Origin: Phymatolithon calcareum
Lineage: Eukaryota > Rhodophyta > Florideophyceae > Hapalidiales
Assembly (NCBI GenBank): GCA_977006965.1
Contig: OZ345363.1
Span: forward strand, 1,364,001-1,428,000
Direction: 5' to 3'
Length of the DNA stretch: 64,000 nucleotides
The notes under the pieces are model-generated. The model was not told where the DNA came from and ran no database searches. It worked only from the letters and a program-made list of their open reading frames with translations. Below, piece by piece: positions 62,586 to 64,000 of the stretch. The translations under genes and the position numbers were made by a program. Each line of letters begins with the position of its first letter. The first letter of the stretch is position 1.

Positions 62586-63038
62586 ACTCTTGATAGACAG
62601 TATATTTAAGAGGGCATGGCAATGGAAGATGATGCTTGGAGCATTGCGAGGTGTGCATCACGCTTGAAGGTAAGATCTCCAGGTGAGCAAAAGACGACAC
62701 CCTGTCCCTCTTCCGTGGGTTTCTCTCGCTCACAAAAAGAGAAGAGTACTGTGCACACTTGTAGAACGATGGAAGTATATCTGCAGCTATGAGATTTTGT
62801 GATTTGAGATTAAATTCAGATAACCTCCGTGGCACAACGTGAATGGCCGGTCTGTTCGGGATCGCCGATAGAGACAATATGATAGGACAACTAGGCTAAA
62901 GATGTGTGTCCCTGATCAGGAAAATGTGTGGACCTATGATGTAGTGTATATGAAGCGATGTGTATCCTCAACATCGCCATCAGACAGATGAATAAGGGTA
63001 TGCGACTTATTTCGTATCATACAGTACAGTATCACATG
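62586..63038. other. Intergenic, hydrolase upstream
   Basis: No gene recognised. An ACAGTACAGTA motif sits at about 63021-63031, next to the MITE. Confidence 0.4.
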
Positions 63039-63379
63039 TAGAGATGGGCAAACCTCAATGGCTCCTCTCCTCGGGTGGCCCTCTGAGGACCTATTTTGGC
63101 GAGGACCGGTCCTCGCCCTCGCCACCGCCGCGAGGGTCCTCGCGAGAACTTATGATATATTCATATGATAGAGTTATTGCCATACAGAGCTTACTGTAAT
63201 CATAGCTCATCTGTGGATGCAAATTATCAGCACTGGCGATTATGGTCCTCGCGAGGACCTCTGAAGGCCCTCTTGAGAACTGAAAAATGAGGAGTCCTCG
63301 CAGGTCCACTCCTCTCCTCATTATGAAATGAGGACCATGTCCTCGCACTCGTCGGAATTTTGAGGTTTGCCCATCTCTA
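63039..63379. mobile_element. 341-bp MITE rich in GAGGAC/GTCCTC motifs
   Basis: Starts TAGAGATGGGCAAACCTCAA and ends with the exact complement of the same 20 bases. The interior repeats TCCTCGC/GCGAGGAC in both orientations. The terminus resembles hAT MITE ends. No matching 8-bp duplication directly flanks it. A further copy of the same terminus follows at 63382-63401 in forward orientation, making a 42-bp palindrome (63360-63401). Confidence 0.8.
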
Positions 63380-63401
63380 ATTAGAGATGGGCAAACCTCA
63401 A

Positions 63402-63770
63402 TCATATGGATTTCAAGGAATAAATCCAATCCGCCCCAAACGGACCAGATACGCTCCAAACGGGGGCAGTGTTAACCAATGAGATTGATCCAATCGACCG
63501 AGTAAACTCTGGTCCCTGTAGCCCCAGCAAGGGCTAAATTACGCTATACGCTTATCATAGCGGTATTGTGTACTTCTAAAATAAACCAAAATTTGGTATT
63601 TTTAAATACAGATATATCTGTCTCTCCTCCACACCACGGATTTTGCCGCGCAGCAATGTCAGCCGCACATGCTCCACGTCAAGACGAGCTTCCAAGTAAC
63701 GAAGTCGCTTATCATTTCCTGTACCACACTTTCCCTACCAAGTCTAGGCCGCCGTCTCATCCATTTACAC
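63402..63770. other. Spacer, possibly inside a second truncated MITE
   Basis: Begins just after a lone MITE terminus; its other end was not found before the window edge. The ORF at 63656-63892 (MSAAHAPRQDE) is in a different frame from the gene below and is not supported. Confidence 0.35.
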
Positions 63771-64000
63771 ATGGAGGCCGCCGGGCTCGGGCTTGCCATT
63801 ATCGCGAAAGCACGCACTCTCGTCAACAGCATCAAGGCGCGAGTTGCCAAGATCCGCGATGGACCGGACACCTTCCGAAGCTTGACCGATGAGCTCGAAC
63901 GTCTGATGAGACACCTCACGGATGTAGAGCCACATCTTCAATCGGCTCCACCGGCCATCCCCGCCACTATCGGTACTGTCGTCCACGAGTTTTTGCGTCC
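63771..64000 (+). CDS. N-terminus of a STAND-type/helical-bundle protein (partial)
   Basis: From the ATG at 63771 the frame stays open to the window end (76 codons, no stop). It begins MEAAGLGLAIIAKARTLVNS and continues with KIRDGPDTFRSLTDELERLM, then VEPHLQS. A short hydrophobic opening helix, then amphipathic helices with 'A/GP..FR.L..EL..L...L', is the pattern of the N-terminal helical domain of fungal STAND/NACHT proteins and related HeLo-like or RPW8-like cell-death bundles. No nucleotide-binding domain is within the window, so the class is tentative. Confidence 0.45.
   Translation, partial: MEAAGLGLAIIAKARTLVNSIKARVAKIRDGPDTFRSLTDELERLMRHLTDVEPHLQSAPPAIPATIGTVVHEFLR

Overview
Organism. 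This is eukaryotic nuclear DNA. There are no operons. Three genes carry short canonical GT-AG introns (85, 89 and 103 bp) and the rest look intronless. The single-copy genes are typical of eukaryotes: UTP6, the NSE2/MMS21 SUMO ligase, an MFSD5-type carrier, lumazine synthase and organellar NADP-isocitrate dehydrogenase. Compact, intron-poor gene islands in a transposon-rich background, plus a lumazine synthase with a transit-like N-terminus, fit a multicellular red alga (florideophyte, Chondrus-like). That placement is inference from content, not from a database match.

Layout. 0-16 kb is accessory DNA: a broken copia gag, a BED-like fragment, two diverged direct repeats with internal minisatellites, a membrane-protein gene interrupted by one in-frame stop, several MITEs and an F-box-like/LRR gene. 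17-25.5 kb is a housekeeping island: MFSD5-like carrier, UTP6, a coiled-coil protein, a two-exon OCIA-like membrane protein and a two-exon NSE2. 26-33 kb is nested mobile DNA: a LINE tail split by a probable solo LTR, a truncated duplicate of the F-box/LRR gene, a hAT deletion derivative with a perfect 8-bp target duplication, a MULE SWIM fragment and a two-ORF PIF/Harbinger element with premature stops. 34.7-37.9 kb holds the most interesting gene: a Sel1-Roc-COR-TIR (NLR-like) reading frame broken by one frameshift and two stops. 38.4-43.3 kb has a 5'-truncated LINE with a restriction-like endonuclease and the intact F-box/LRR paralogue. 45.9-50.1 kb is a cluster of non-autonomous elements and palindromes inserted around and inside a fragmented DUF6914/UMTA-like gene. 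50.4-53.6 kb is an apparently intact second Harbinger-like transposon (transposase and DUF6818-type Myb-like partner, convergent). 58-62.6 kb is a second housekeeping island: lumazine synthase, NADP-IDH and an alpha/beta hydrolase. The right edge opens a gene (63771 onward) whose N-terminus resembles the helical domains in front of fungal/plant STAND receptors.

How the parts relate. The housekeeping genes are unrelated to each other and simply share TE-poor islands. The accessory part combines a TE community (hAT, Harbinger, pogo/Tigger-like, MULE, copia, LINE) with lineage-expanded recognition-type genes (F-box/LRR family, Sel1-ROCO-TIR, STAND-like), several of them duplicated or inactivated. 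Three pseudogenised ORFs carry stops that single C:G-to-T:A changes could have produced.
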